In this document: in pieces, positions 46,965-58,864 of the stretch | How positions within the stretch are numbered: position 1 is the stretch's first letter | Layout of the letters: the number at the start of each line of letters is the position of its first letter | From: Erythroxylum novogranatense | Lineage: Eukaryota > Streptophyta > Magnoliopsida > Malpighiales > Erythroxylaceae | DNA length: 64,000 nucleotides | NCBI GenBank assembly: GCA_029891385.1 | Contig: CM057235.1 | Coordinates: forward strand, 16,792,001-16,856,000 | Reading direction: 5' to 3' | Translations under genes and position numbers: made by a program | The notes under the pieces: generated by a model | What the model saw: the letters and a program-made list of their open reading frames with translations, nothing else | What the model was told of the DNA's origin: nothing | Databases searched by the model: none

Positions 46965-48101
46965 GTTCGTTCCTAAACTTATAGCGAGAGGAAGAGTAGT
47001 TCGCCAATAACCTGTAGATGCAGTATATGAGTGAGACAACCTGCGACAGATGGAGCAATGTCTAGCTGAGCAGTTTAATCAACACATGAGACAAATGGTG
47101 TAGCATATCAACCAAAGGTTTGCTAAACTTATGGGAGAGATTGCTACCAGGAGGAAGAAAACAAGAGCATTGAATCAGGTGGTAGTGAAGGGGAGTATCA
47201 AGAAGTTCCTCGTAGGTGTCGCAAAAACAACGGAGCAGAGGATAATTGGCATTAGGAATCAGGGATGCGAACTGAAATTCCTGAGTTCTATGGAAATCTC
47301 AGTCCAGTAAAGTTTATGGACTGGTTGATAGCGATCGAGGAGATCTTGGAGTTTAAGGAGGTCTCAGAGAATAAAAGGGTGTCTCTTGTGGCTACTAGGT
47401 TCAGAGTCATAGCTGCAGCATGGTGGAAGCAGTTAAAGATGACTCGTTAAAGACAAGGCAAAAGTAAGATTAGTACATGGGAGAAGATGAGAAAAAAATG
47501 CATGAAGGATTTCTGTTATACGTTTATTAGAGACTGTTGTATCAAAGGTTTTAGAATCTAGAGTAGGGCAACGAGACAGTGGAAGAGTACAGTACTGAAT
47601 TCTATCAGTTGCTCGTTCGCAATGAGATACAGAAGACAAAGGACCTGCTCTTTTCAAGGCACATTGGTGGGCTGTGAGAACAGATCTAGACCCCTTGTTA
47701 GCAGCTCACCAATGGGCCTTGATAGTTGAGAGACAAGTTTGACAATAGGGGAGAATTTCTCTTACGAGTCCTAACCACTCAATCAATGTGAACACACATC
47801 AAGTAGTAGAGCAAACAGGCCAACAAATCAAAATGGTGGGCAGAATATAGTTGCTACCAATGTGAATCTAGCCAATAAAGTAATTGGAGTGGTTATTCGT
47901 TATTTTGGATGTGGCAAACATGGTCATAAACAATCTAAATGTCGAAAAAAAGTAGCAAAAAATGCTCTATTTATAGATTCCAAAGAGGGAGATGATGAAG
48001 ATGCAATCACTAGAGCATAACCAGACTTTGACACCAAGGAGTATACAGAGGAAGGGTAAGTTGAAGGGGATACGACTACTACTTTAGTAGTCAGATAGGC
48101 A
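46965..48101 (+). pseudogene. Gypsy I: gag
   Basis: Frame-broken gag. The best portion is 47265-47450: 'PEFYGNLSPVKFMDWLIAIE' and 'LVATRFRVIAAAWWKQLK'. It continues in other frames with 'TWEKMRKKM' and 'EEYSTEFYQLLVRNEIQ'. Near 47895-47940 a zinc knuckle is recognisable, but its first Cys is replaced by Tyr (YFGCGKHGHKQSKC). The sequence ends at the insertion of element H. Confidence 0.75.
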
Positions 48102-48188
48102 TGCTTTGTTGGACCCCACCCTTCACACCTGGGTTAATATTTCCCACCCAGCGTGTGTTTGCGGGTTATATCACGGCGGGTGTTTGCG

Positions 48189-48263
48189 GTTGGCTCAATG
48201 GTAAGAGGCGAGCGTTTAAACGCTACAAAACTGTGAGGTCGCGTGTTCGATTCGCGACCAAGC
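48189..48263 (+). repeat. tRNA-like sequence 1 within M
   Basis: A box-like tggctcaatgg at 48191-48201 and B box-like gtgttcgattc at 48243-48253 are about 42 bp apart, with a pairable T arm around the B box. The anticodon region is a palindrome (agcgtttaaacgct) that does not fold as a proper arm. It is best read as a tRNA-derived SINE-type head rather than a tRNA gene. Confidence 0.6.
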
Positions 48264-48582
48264 GGACAATACTGATTAAGGTTGGATGTCGCAGATAACC
48301 CAAACACCACGGTATAACCCATGAACACACGCTTTTTAACGTTGGACCCCACCCCCCACACCTGGGCTAACATTTTCCACCCAGCGTGTGTTTGCGGATT
48401 ATACCACGGCGGGTGTTTGCGGGTTATAACCCGCCGTGGTATAACCCGCAAACACACGCCGGTGGGAAATGTTAGCCCAAAGTGGGGTGGGGTCCAACAT
48501 TAAAAGCGCGCCAATTAGCATTTCCCACCCGTGTGTTTTTATGGGTTATACCGCAAAGATCCAACACAAATCAATATTGTCC

Positions 48583-48656
48583 TCTTTGGTGGGAATCGAA
48601 CACCCAACCTCAAGGTTTTGTTGCTTTTACAAGCACGCCTCTTACCATTGAGCCAT
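48583..48656 (-). repeat. tRNA-like sequence 2 within M, inverted
   Basis: On the minus strand: tggctcaatggtaagaggcg (A box) and gtgttcgattccc (B box). It shares most bases with tRNA-like 1 in the first 25 nt and the B-box region. The anticodon-side stem 'tgctt...aagca' pairs better than in copy 1. Confidence 0.6.
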
Positions 48657-50862
48657 TAGCTTATGGGATTATTATGCTTAATGAAGGTCTAGAGAGGCCA
48701 TTGGAAGTTGAGGAGAGGCAAATTAATCAATCCTAGAGCTTAAGGAATTAAGGTGGGTGATTCCTTAATAATTGAGTTAATAGGCAATTTAACGTTTTTA
48801 TAATAAATGCAAATTAATGCTTTCCAATGATTTAAGAAGTTTCCATTAATATTTCTTTGTGAGGATTTAAACTTGTACGTGATGTTTCTTGAATGTAAAT
48901 TTATGTTGGAAACGATGGCGAAATGATTTAATAAGTGAAAAAGATTGATTATGTGATTTTGACAAATTGATGTTTTCTAATGACTTAGAATGTTTGTATG
49001 AACTATTCTTTCCTATGTTTTTCACTTGTATGTGATGTACTGTGATTGTAAATTAAGTGAGGAATCATTTGCATAATGTTTTGTTATGTGAAAAGACTTG
49101 AATGTATGATTTCAGAAAAGATTTGCTAGTTTGGTCCAATCATGCGAAAGTGATTTTGAAATGGCCAGTAACGGCTAATAATTTCAATTGTGTGAATTAT
49201 GAGCTTTCTTTGGGTTTGTGGTGGTCGATCCGAGTCAGTGCACCTGCTCACCCATAGGCTTCTCCCACCGCCTTGCTAGTGGTCATGGAGTTTCCTCTCG
49301 AGGACTCTATCCGTCACGGCTACATGACCGCTTCATAAATGTGTAATGCGTTCGTTCGGATCTACCCAACCACTTTGTTTGTGAATTTGTGAAATGTTAT
49401 GTTGTCTTGTGATGTGTTAAATGTAAATTCATTGAAGTGATAAATTTCGTGAAAAGATTTGAAAAGTAAAATGATTAACGTAATATTGTTTTGAAAATGA
49501 ATGAATGAATAAATGATGATTTTGCTTATTTCTCGCTTATTAAGTTGTTACCCATCGAGCCGTCGTGCTCACACCCCATCTTTCCTCCACGCATCGAAAG
49601 AAATCGAGTCATTGCATCGGGATTGAAGAAATACTCGATGCATTTTGCTTTTGAAGTTATAATTGAGAAAACAATGCTTTAGGTTGTATTGTGGAGAAAT
49701 AGTTCTCTTTGTATTTTGGATTTTGCTACTTTCGATGTATTCAAAGCTAGAATGCCTTGAGACTTTGTATTGACTTGTTTCCATGTAAATGCAAGAATTT
49801 CAATATTGAAATGTATCTTATGTAATGTTTTCTCAAATGTAGCATGAAATGGGTTCATTGGATAAAAGAAAGAGTTAAGTTAGATTAATTGATGTTTTGG
49901 AAACAATTAGAATCCTAGGGTGTGCTACGCCTTTGAAGTATATTTTGTTTGGAGTTGGGATAATTGGGTTTGAGTTGTGTTATGGAAGTTGGAAGAATGA
50001 ATTTTATGCAAGTTGTTGAATTGAATTGAAGATTATGGTTAGTTGCATAATAGGGAGATCTGTCCAATTTTCCTAAAATTAGCAAAGAACTTCACTTAGG
50101 TTTTAGAACACTTTAGAGCTTGAATTAGTTTGGGTGGTCTTCTTGAAGAATGTAGAACATGTTTAGATATTTCCAATCACATAAAGTTTGCCACATTTAG
50201 ACTTAAGATGAAAAAGTTATGAGAGCTGAAAGATTTCAGCTGCTGTTGATGAGGGCTGAAATTTTGCAGCACCTTTAGAAGGCTTTTCACCCTCTTAGAG
50301 GCTGATCTGGTTTTTTCTTCCTCATGAAAAATGTAGATTATCCTTCTATCTTTAAAATGAGGTATGATTTTCAATTATTGGAATTAGTAATAAAAATTTA
50401 TGAGATTTGGAATGTTGACAGTTACTGTTCATTGTGTCAAATTACTGTTCCATTGGTTTTTCATTTAGTCTGAAACCTTAAGTGTGTTTTTACCTTTCCT
50501 AATGACTGATTTAATTTTTTCACCCTTCATGAAGTTTGAAGATCTTTTCTCTATCTTTCCATTGAGGTAAAATGTGTCATTTTTAGACTTGTGTGCAAAA
50601 GGATATGAATTTTCAAACTTTTGACATTGTGTAGGGAAATTTAGTTTTGGGCTGAGACTTTGAAGCAATTTATGACCCTCTTAATGGCTAAATTAGTTTT
50701 TAAATCCTTCTAGGAAGTTGTAAAGCTTCCTTTTATCTTTTTGTTGACACTAAATTTACGAAATTTCGATTTCGGGATGAAAAGTTAGACCTATTCAAGG
50801 TAAGAAGGTTATTTAAGATTTTACAAAAAAAAAATGATATGAATTCCTCTCTCAAAGAAATT

Positions 50863-50959
50863 GAGTGCGAGGAGCGACTCAAGCGGTGAGTGCGAGGCGC
50901 ACTCGCACTCAGCTGCTGAGTGCGACAGTGAGTGTCGCACTCAGCAGGGTGCGACACTG
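50863..50959 (+). repeat. GC-rich dyad cluster in the H 5' LTR (GAGTGCGAC type)
   Basis: Alternating gagtgcgac / gtcgcactc words occur, including gtgagtgtcgcactcagc and gcgcactcgcactcagc. They can pair with one another into several hairpins. The equivalent region of the 3' LTR (58276-58330) is about 40 bp shorter. Confidence 0.75.
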
Positions 50960-51495
50960 TTTCCTTTTTTTTTATTTAAAATTTCTGATTTTTGAAAAAT
51001 GATAAATAAAGCCATTTTTCTTATTTTCTTTGTCTTTCCTCCGTTTGACCTCCGATTTTTACGATTTTCGAAGCACTAGGTTTCTAAAAAAAATTTATAC
51101 CCTTTTTTAGTAAAATGAGAGTGACGGGTTTTGGTCGGACTTTGCGGATGGTATTAAAGAGAGTCAATTACGTGACGGTTTTGAATGTAATTCCATTTTC
51201 GGGCGATTTTGTGAGCTATAGAGATCTGATTGAGGCGATTTCTGATTCTAATTGATCGAGAGATATGAAATTTCATTTTTAGCTTAGGATTAGGATTTAG
51301 TTATGGGCCCTAAGCCGATAAATTTTATTGGGTGATAATTAGGGTGAACCTATCAAGTTTTGTTCGGATGACGTTAAAATAAGTTCGATTTGAGGTTTCT
51401 TTCGTGGCGAGGAATTTCTCCCTCGTGAGATGCGCGTCCAGATGTTACGTAGGACGTTAGGCACGCGACTCACCGGGGAGGGGTTCCAACAGTTA

Positions 51496-51508
51496 TGGTA
51501 TCAGAGCG
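51496..51508 (+). other. Primer binding site of H (initiator tRNA-Met)
   Basis: TGGTATCAGAGCG, 4 bp after the LTR end, matches the standard site at 12 of 13 bases. Confidence 0.85.
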
Positions 51509-54500
51509 CCAGAATTGAGATCTTACATGGGCACATGTGTTTAAGTTACTCAAATAGGCAATTGTTAAGAGTTTAGGCTAATCGAATTAGTGAGAAAAAA
51601 AGGTAATCTTTCATTGGATAAATGGAAATGCGAAACAGCATATGGGTAATATGACAGAAAATGATTCAATAAAATTGAAGTGGGAGGGGGAATGCCGTGT
51701 ATGGCGATATGGTGATATATCCCCGAATGTGATATGGATGTAATTGTATGAACATGGCTTTTCAAGTGGAAACATTGAGCTTAAAGTGAACAAGTGGAAT
51801 GTATTGAAAAAAAAGATTCTTATGGTCTTAAGAATATGAAATCGGAACCTACGTGGGTGCAAGTGGGTACAGTTGATAATTTGAGTAATGAGCTTTTAAG
51901 TTTTCTTTTTTCGAATCAAGAAATAAAAGTTTGTTTTTGAATCAAGAGAATGAAATGTTTTCACTTACTTCATAAATGTTGCTTTGATTGCTTGTGATTG
52001 ATTTGAGAAATTTGCTACATGTTTGATATGTACATTATGTGATGATTTTACATCTATAAATTTGAATAAATGGTGTATATATATATATGTAGATGTAATG
52101 TGAAGGATAATGGGAAGATTATATGAATGATGGTAATATTTGTAATTGTCCAAAAAGGTTAAATTGTTATCATTGTGAGTATCTATATGATGACCCATCA
52201 TCATACACAAGTAAGAATATTAAGCACGTAGGTTATCTAAATATATGTGGAGATGATAGAGGAAGAAACTTGTGACTTATTGGATTTTGTAGTCATAGTT
52301 TCCATAGTCTACAGTTTGAGGAGAAACTAGAGTAACATATGAGGGTGCTCAAAATGATCATGTAGGAATAGATTGAGATTTGTTAAAACTGTCACAATAA
52401 GAAATAAATTGATCTGAGAAGAATATTGTCTGGGATTAATGGAGACCAAAGTATCAAGCATGAAAAATATAAATTAGTAAGTGGACAGAATAGGATGAAT
52501 TTGATGACGCCACCCAAGCATATGTAGCACTGAGTATGTTCATTACTCCTTTGGGTTTTGGGTAATTTGAACATTATGACCTGGTGGGGAGGATAGGAAT
52601 TGTTCTTCCCGCGGTATTAAGAATAGTTAATAATAGGTGATTGATAATAGTTAATAATAGATGATGGTAGCAAGAAACCCTCTTTTGAAAAAAAATGTTA
52701 AGTTAGAATAAGCAGATCAGGTAGTTTATATTAAAGATAATCAATGGAAGAACTGATCATGAAAGAATATGTGATAATTTGAAAATTAGGACACTCCCTA
52801 ACAGAGCATCAAGCAGGGAGGTGAAATATGTTACCGAAAAAGGAATGTACTTTTGTTTGATGTAAAGAGGCGTATGAGTGGATTTTGACTTTATAGAGAC
52901 ACGACTTTGCTAGTATGAGGAATATGTACGTTCAAGTTATATTATGTGAAAGTATGTTCGAGAGATGTAAATCCGACTTGATGAAGGTATTCAAATCACA
53001 AATTTAAGTTTGCAAATAAATGACAATGAATGGAGAAATTGGTATGAATGAGCAAACATAAGAATGAGACCAAGCGAGATCTGAGGAAAGTTAAGGAATG
53101 GAGAAAATCATCCGCGAAGGGAAGTCAATTAGGAAATTGAAAGGACAGTGAGACAATGCACCTCATTAAGGAATCAGTTATTTAAGAAATCACGAGAGCT
53201 AATCAGGAGGCACATGAAATGTGTTAATAAATGCTTGAGTTAACAAATTCCCAATAGCACTATGGTATTGGAGACTAAAAAGATTCAAGATTTGATGGTG
53301 TATTCAAGGCAGTCGAAGAATTGAGAAGAATAGTTTAAAATGTGTAAAGAGTATGAGTAACCTAAGTAAAGAGGATTTTGAATGAACTATGCTAAGGTAA
53401 ATTATATCATATAGATTTGGAAATTTTATAGTATGTACTGATGTTGTATAAGACATTTGGCTGAAATCCAACGTAGCATAATAAAGTGATTTCATATTTA
53501 TGGAGACAACTGAAGTCCTATGAGTTGATTATTGGATACATGATTGAAAACTGTTACATTAATGATTATTTTGAAAGTTTGAAGACAGTAATATACATAT
53601 GCAAGTACCGATCGTAAAAGTCTGAGACAATCAATGAATTGGGAGAAGTAATTATAAGACGCAGAAGATTGATATAAACACCGAAAGGCTATGATTGTTC
53701 TAGCGAGAAATGAAGTGTTATATCAGATACCTTAAGTAGAAATTTGATTTTGAGATTTTCAGAACTAATACAAAAGAAAGCATTGAATAGAGGGTTTGGT
53801 TTACCTCAAATTAAGGATAAAGAGATAGTGAGATTTAAAATGATCCGAGTTTCAAGTTTGAATGAGAAGAAGGATATAGGGTGAGTGAAACAAGAAGTAT
53901 GGAAAAATCAATAACGATGTTTGAGTTGAAAAATTGAATATGAGACGAGGTAATAGATAGAATTATTCAAGGATTATGATTATATAAGTCGAGATTATAT
54001 TGGTAAAGCTAATGTTATGATTGGATGCATTGAATAGAGAATTTAATAGCAGTGTCTCATAAATTTGGATATTGAGGTTATCAAATCTAGTGCAGTAAAG
54101 AGTGTAGAATGTGGAATTGAATTTTGGGCAAAATGATTAGTCACTGAAAGTTTAGATCAGTTCATATAAACCAAGACCCAAATGAAGATTCAGAACTTGT
54201 AAATTGTACTAAGAAATTAGAAATGAGTATGAATTTTAAGTTCGGGTAGGAAAAATAATACTGGGTGATCGAGATAAGAAGTATGCGTACTGGCAAAGAT
54301 GATTAAGCAATGAGACTGTGAGAAAAGGGCAAATGGTGATTTAAGCTATACAGCTTAGAAGAAATATGTCAAGTGACTGAAAGTTTATATTGTCGACGGT
54401 TTAACTGTCGGAGATATGCTTAAAATTTAGAGTTTAGAGTTTGTAGAAATATGAGGTCAATGTATAGTTCTATTTGACCTTAAGCATCACAATCGTTGGC

Positions 54501-55149
54501 ATAGTGTTTTCAATAGAATACTGTATAAGGAGTTAGATGATAGAAAGCGTCATCGCTTTTGTATTATTATGAGTAAGGCCTAAAAATGATTGAATGTTAG
54601 ATCGATTGGAGAGGTTGTTGATAAGTGAAGTCAATCAGTATTAGAAAGTCAGTAATCAAGGTAAATGAATGAATTAGGTGGGTTCACCGCAAATATATGA
54701 AATACGGGAGATTGACATAAGAGTTACATGAACTGAGACTAAAGTGATGTGAATCAGTAAGTGAAAGTATTACCTTGCGAAGGTGTGCTCACGATAGGAA
54801 AAAGAATTCGCTAAGCCACTATGAATTGGGTCGTATGGAATTATTTTGAGTTAGTACTACTGACAAAAGATGACTTGGATTCAAAATGTGATATACGTGA
54901 GTATGTTAAGGAAATATGGATGTGATAAGATTAGGGTGTTATCGACACAGGAAGTGGAAATTGTGAGTGACCTGAAGCGTTAGGAGGAACTAGTTAAGAA
55001 AGTGAATGACCAACTACAAATTGAATGACCGAGTGAGTACTGAATACTATTCATTGAAAGAAAGTTTTTGATTGATGAAGTTAAATGAGAAATGGAGAAG
55101 CATCCTGCACTCCTAATAAATCCGATAAGAATTTCGAGGACGAAATTCT
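51509..55149 (+). pseudogene. Interior of H, extremely degenerate gypsy pol
   Basis: No open frame of note. Weak traces remain: near 52830-52890 a peptide like the RT/RNase H boundary ('PKKECTFV.CKEAYEW'), and near 55090-55148 a 'EKHPALL' and 'ISRTKFF' tail as at the end of Tekay-type pol after the chromodomain. The rest (51600-52800, 52900-55080) gives nothing I can assign. Either the interior is very old or H was mobilised as a non-coding derivative. Confidence 0.45.
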
Positions 55150-55165
55150 TTTAAGGGGGGAAAAA
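55150..55165 (+). other. Polypurine tract of H
   Basis: 'ttaaggggggaaaaa' directly precedes TGTTGAGCCCC. Confidence 0.85.
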
Positions 55166-58100
55166 TGTTGAGCCCCGATTCGCATTAAGCATGATTTATT
55201 TTTATTTTGAGGTTTAGATTGATAATTCCTTTTAGTTAGATTAATTTGGGGGTTAATAGAAATTAATTGGAGGGATTTAGTTAAAATTTGAAATTTGATA
55301 AATTGTTAGAATTTAAAGACTTGAGTTGGTGTAGGGTTAAAGTAGGAAGCGTGCTTAGGTTATTAAAGCTTAAGGTTTATAAAGTGGGCTTTTAGTCCTT
55401 TTAAATTGCATTAAATGAAAGAGAATGAAATTTTAAATGGAATAAATGAGGAGTAAACGTATGGTGAAGGGAAGAGCCACGGATTTTGTAAGGAATAGAA
55501 GAGTTTTATTAAAACAAGAAGACATGAAGTAAATGGGTGAAGTGGCCGTATGAAATGAAGAGTAGGTTACGAAATTTTAAGGAATTAAGGAAGGACTTGG
55601 ATGAGTGTAGCCGTATAAGTGAGGAATTTGACTTATAAGAAGAGACTTGATCAAATCTACGTAGTATTAGCTTAGGTTTATAAGTAAGAAACAAAGTCCC
55701 TTAAGTCATTAGAGATAGAAACTTACGACATTCACCAAGGAGAAAACAAGAGGGAGACTTTCGGCCATGAGATAAGGAGAAGAAGAAGAAGAAGAGAAAG
55801 TAAGGGCTTGTTGATTTATTGCTTTAGAAAGGAGGATTTAAGGGCTTGCTTTAAGAAGAAAGTGGAAAGGAAGGGATTAAACTTCCATTAGAAGCAAGAA
55901 GAAAATTCGTGGGTCTCTCTCTAAGGTAAGAAAAATTTCAAAATTTATGATTTTATGGATGGGTTTTGATGCTAAAAGCTTAGTTAAGTTATGGGTAAAG
56001 TTAAATAGGTGTTAATTCATGTTTTCTCTCCCTAAGGATTATGAATTTTTCTATCTCTTATGCTTATGGGATTATTATGCTTAATGAAGGTCTAGAGAGG
56101 CCATTGGAAGTTGAGGAGAGGCAAATTAATCAATCCTAGAGCTTAAGGAATTAAGGTGGGTGATTCCTTAATAATTGAGTTAATAGGCAGTTTAACGTTT
56201 TTAGAATAAATGCAAATTAATGCTTTCCATTGATTTAAGAAGTTTCCATTAATATTTCTATGTGAGGATTTAAACTTGTACGTGATGTTTCTTGAATGTA
56301 AATTTATGTTGGAAACGATGGCGAAATGATTTAATAAGTGAAAAAGATTGATTATGTGATTTTGGCAAATTGATGTTTTCTAACGACTTAGAATGTTTGT
56401 ATGAACTATTCTTTGCTATGTTTTTCACTTGCATGTGATGTACAGTGATTGTAAATTAGGTGATGAATCATTTGCATAATGTTTTGTTATGTGAAAAGAC
56501 TTGAATGTGTGATTTCGGAAAAGATTTGCTAGTTTGGTCCAATCATGCGAAAGTGATTTTGAAATGGCCAGTAACGGCTAATAATTTCGAATTATGTGAA
56601 TTATGAGCTTTCTTTGGGTTTGTGGTGGTCCAGTCTGAGTCAGGTGCACCTGTCTACCCATAGGCTTCTCCCGCCTGCCCGCTAGTGGCTGTGGAGTTTC
56701 CTCTCAAAGACTCATATCCGTCACGGCTACACATGACCACTTCGCGAAAATGTGTAGTACGTTCTGTTTCGGATCCACCCGAACTACTTTATTTGTGAAT
56801 TTGTGAAATGTTATGTTGTCTTGTGTTGTGTTAAATGTGTAAATTCATTGAAGTGATAAATTCTTTGAAAAGATTTGAAAAGAAAAAATGATTAACGTAA
56901 CATTGTTTTGAAAATGAATGAATGAATAAATGATGATTTTTGCTTATTTCTCGTTTATTAAGTTGTTACCCACTGAGCCGTTGTGCTCACACCCCATCTT
57001 TCCCTCCACAGGCATCGAGCGAGAAACCGAGTCATTGCATCAAGATTGAAGAAATAGTCCGATGCATTTTGCTTTTGAAGTTACAATTGAGAAAACAATG
57101 CTTTCGGTTGTATTGTGGAGAAATGGTTCTCTTTGTATTTTAGATTTTGCTACTTTCGATGTATTCGGGCTAGAATGCCTTGAGACTTTGTATTGACTTG
57201 TTTCCATGTAATTGCAAGAATTTCGAATATTGAAATGTATCTTATGTAATGTTTTCTCAAATGTAGCATGAAATGGGTTCATTGGACAAAAGAAAGAGTT
57301 AAGTTAAATTAATTGATGTTTTGGAAACAATTAGAATCCTAGGAGTGTGCTACTGCCTTTGAAGTATATTTTGTTTGGAGTTTGGATAATTGGGTTTGAG
57401 TTGTGTTATGGAAGTTGGAAGAATGAATTTTTATGCAGGTTGTTGAATTGAATTGAAGATTATGGTTAGTTGCATAATAGGGGAGATGCTGTCCAATTTT
57501 TCCTAAAATTGGGCAGCAACTTCACTTAGGTTTTAAAATACTTTAGAGCTTGAATTAGTTTTTGTGGTCTCCTTGAAGAATGTAGAGCATGTTTAGATCT
57601 TTCCAATGACATAAAGTTTTCCACATTTAGACTTAAGATGAAAAAGTTATGAGAGCTGAAAGATTTCAGCTGCTGTTGATGAGGGCTGAAATTTTGCAGC
57701 ACCTTTAGAAGGCTTTTTCACCCTCTTAGAGGCTGATCTGGTTTTTGCTTCCTTCATGAAAAATGTAGATTATCCTTCTATCTTTAAAATGAGGTATGAT
57801 TTTCAATTATTGGAATTAGTAATAAAAAGTTATGAGATTTGGAATGTTGACAGTTACTGTTCATTGTGTCAAATTACTGTTCCATTGGTTTTTCATTTAG
57901 TCTGAAACCTTAAGTATGTTTTTACCTTTCCCAATGACTGATTTAATTTTTTCACCCTTCATGAAGTTTGAAGATCTTTTCTCTATCTTTCCAATGAGGT
58001 AAAATGTGTCATTTTTAGACTTGTGTGCAAAAGGATATGAATTTTCAAACTTTTGACATTGTGTAGGGAAATTTAGTTTTGGGCTGAGACTTTGAAGCAA

Positions 58101-58859
58101 TTTATGACCCTCTTAATGGCTAAATTAGTTTTTAAATCCTTCTAGGAAGTTGTAGAGCTTCCTTTTATCTTTTTATTGACACTAAATTTATGAAATTTTG
58201 ATTTCGGGATGAAAAGTTAGACCTATTCAAGGTAAGAAGGTTATTTCAAATTTTACAAAAAAAAATTGATATGAAAGCGCACTCTGCTGAGTGCGACAGT
58301 GAGTGTCGCACTCAGTAGGGTGCGACACTGTTTCCTTTTTTTTATTTAAAATTTCTGCTTTTTGAAAATTGATAAATAAAGCTATTTTTCTTATTTTCCT
58401 TGTCTTTCCTCCGTTTGACCTCCGATTTTCACGATTTCGAAGCACTGGGTATCTAAAAAAAATTTATACCCCTTTTTAGTAAAATGAGAGTGACGGGTTT
58501 TAGTCGGACTTTACGGATGGTATTAAAGAGAGTCAATTACGTGACGGTTTTGAATGTAATTCCGTTTTCGGGCGATTTTGTGAGCTATAGAGATCCGATT
58601 GAGGCGATTTCTGATTCTAATTGATCGAGAGATATGAAATTTCATTTTAGCTTAGGATTAGGATTTAGTTATGGGCCCTAAGCAGATAAATTTTATTGGG
58701 TGATAATTAGGGTGAACTTATCAAGTTTTGTTCGGATGACGTTAAAATAAGATCGATTTTAGGTTTATTTCGTGGTGAGGAATTCCTCCCTCGTGAGATG
58801 CGCGCCCAGATGTTACGTAGGACATCGGGCACGCGACTCACCGGGGAGGGGTTCCAACA
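55166..58859 (+). mobile_element. 3' LTR of H
   Basis: It starts TGTTGAGCCCCGATTCGC and ends GGGGTTCCAACA, followed by the TGCTT duplication. At 3694 bp it is the complete form of the LTR. It has no coding potential. It includes the 'ttgttacccactgagccg' block near 56962. Confidence 0.9.
58276..58330 (+). repeat. GC-rich dyad cluster in the H 3' LTR
   Basis: A shorter version of the 50863-50959 cluster: gcgcactctgctgagtgcga and gtgagtgtcgcactcag, then gtgcgacactg. Confidence 0.75.
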
Positions 58860-58864
58860 TGCTT

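Larger units (their letters stand above)
48107..48659. repeat. Repeat complex M: near-palindrome with tRNA-like sequences
   Basis: Order: unit U (48107-48188, 'gttggacccc' to 'gggtgtttgcgg'), tRNA-like (+), body, U again, then an inverted U, inverted body, and inverted tRNA-like. The second and third U form a tight hairpin with arms of about 80 bp (48329-48413 and 48430-48509) around a 16-bp centre. The outer tRNA-like and body parts are also inverted copies, so 48189-48656 as a whole is an imperfect palindrome of about 470 bp. Confidence 0.8.
48107..51491 (+). mobile_element. 5' LTR of H with a substituted 5' end
   Basis: From 48660 it follows the 3' LTR (from 56059) to the terminal 'caccggggaggggttccaac' and A. 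Positions 48107-48659 instead hold the repeat complex M, which begins TGTTGGACCCC directly after the TGCTT duplication. The authentic LTR start, as in the 3' LTR, is TGTTGAGCCCC. Confidence 0.85.
48107..58859 (+). mobile_element. Ty3/gypsy-derived element H, coding capacity lost
   Basis: TGCTT lies immediately outside both ends (48102-48106 and 58860-58864), a perfect 5-bp target duplication inside gypsy I. LTRs are 48107-51491 and 55166-58859. They share about 2.8 kb (48660-51491 with 56059-58859), but their first 550-890 bp differ. The 3.7-kb interior has a tRNA-iMet primer site and a Tekay-type 3' end but no intact domain. Confidence 0.88.

Noticed and set aside
48189..48263. A genuine nuclear tRNA gene
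   Set aside because: A and B boxes are present but the acceptor and anticodon arms do not form, and the sequence is part of a repeated complex.
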